Positions 31,139 to 31,210 of a stretch of 31,210 nucleotides of DNA are shown piece by piece. The stretch covers positions 1 through 31,210 of the forward strand of contig CAKPHD010000017.1 in assembly GCA_934155625.1 (NCBI GenBank), given 5' to 3'. A program made the position numbers and the translations under genes. The notes under the pieces were generated by a model. It did no database searches. It was not told the DNA's origin and saw only the letters and a list, made by a program, of their open reading frames with translations. Within the stretch, counting starts at the first letter, position 1. Each line of letters opens with the position of its first letter. The DNA comes from an uncultured Clostridia bacterium (lineage in GTDB: Bacteria > Bacillota > Clostridia > TANB77 > CAG-508).

Positions 31139-31210
31139 ACTAAAATTCATTCCTTTCTCGCTTCGCTCAAAGGCACACATAGGTATGAAAGCCTTGAGTT
31201 TGAAGCATTC

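Noticed and set aside
31139..31180. N-terminal extension MCAFERSEKG of the last gene
   Set aside because: It would include the ribosome binding site GAAAGG and a GAGCGAAGCGAG sequence typical of non-coding clostridial DNA.

Overview
The window is very AT-rich and reads like the chromosome of a low-GC, endospore-forming Firmicute, most likely a clostridium. Three genes point to sporulation: an SspH-type spore protein, the membrane protein YlbJ, and dipicolinate synthase subunit A. A T-box leader, strong GGAGG ribosome binding sites, TTGACA/TATAAT promoters, AdhE and a type II fatty acid gene cluster fit the same group. TGA acts as a stop codon. I cannot name the species.

Layout. 1-3.0 kb: the 5' part of ileS with a small DUF1653 gene behind a T-box leader, sspH, and the rpsF-ssb-rpsR operon. 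3.1-6.3 kb: two tRNA-Gly, a zinc-ribbon/HTH protein, a stack of hairpins, a C39-like cysteine peptidase, a decayed regulator, tRNA-Gln, a YgjP-like metallopeptidase and a palindromic MITE-like element. 6.4-11.6 kb: ylbJ, then three opposite-strand genes (anchored surface protein, patatin-like lipase, WG-repeat protein). 11.7-13.2 kb: asnS. 13.4-19.3 kb: the fatty acid cluster, transcribed leftward as fabD-fabG-fabF-accB-fabZ-accC, with one small unknown gene on the other strand. 19.5-28.5 kb: a phosphotransferase-family gene, adhE, uvrB, fabH, tsaE, uppP and dpaA. 28.6-31.2 kb: a membrane-anchored TPR gene broken by a frameshift and an unrecognised acidic protein.

The most unusual feature is a family of short hairpin repeats. 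There are 16 copies in six arrays, all between genes from 13.25 to 27.67 kb and none elsewhere in the window. Each copy has the core GGGACCGGTTCTY (one copy carries GGAACC). The core forms an 11-base loop, and the flanking arms differ between copies but usually still pair with each other. Copies recur every 36-38 bases. Most are followed by a T-run on one strand, as in intrinsic terminators, yet several lie inside the fatty acid cluster. The loop is nearly self-complementary, so neighbouring hairpins could pair through their loops. I do not recognise a described element of this form.

The fatty acid genes supply carboxylation of acetyl-CoA (accB, accC), malonyl transfer (fabD), chain elongation (fabF, fabG, fabZ) and, at a distance, initiation (fabH). 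The accA, accD, acpP and enoyl-reductase genes are not in the window.
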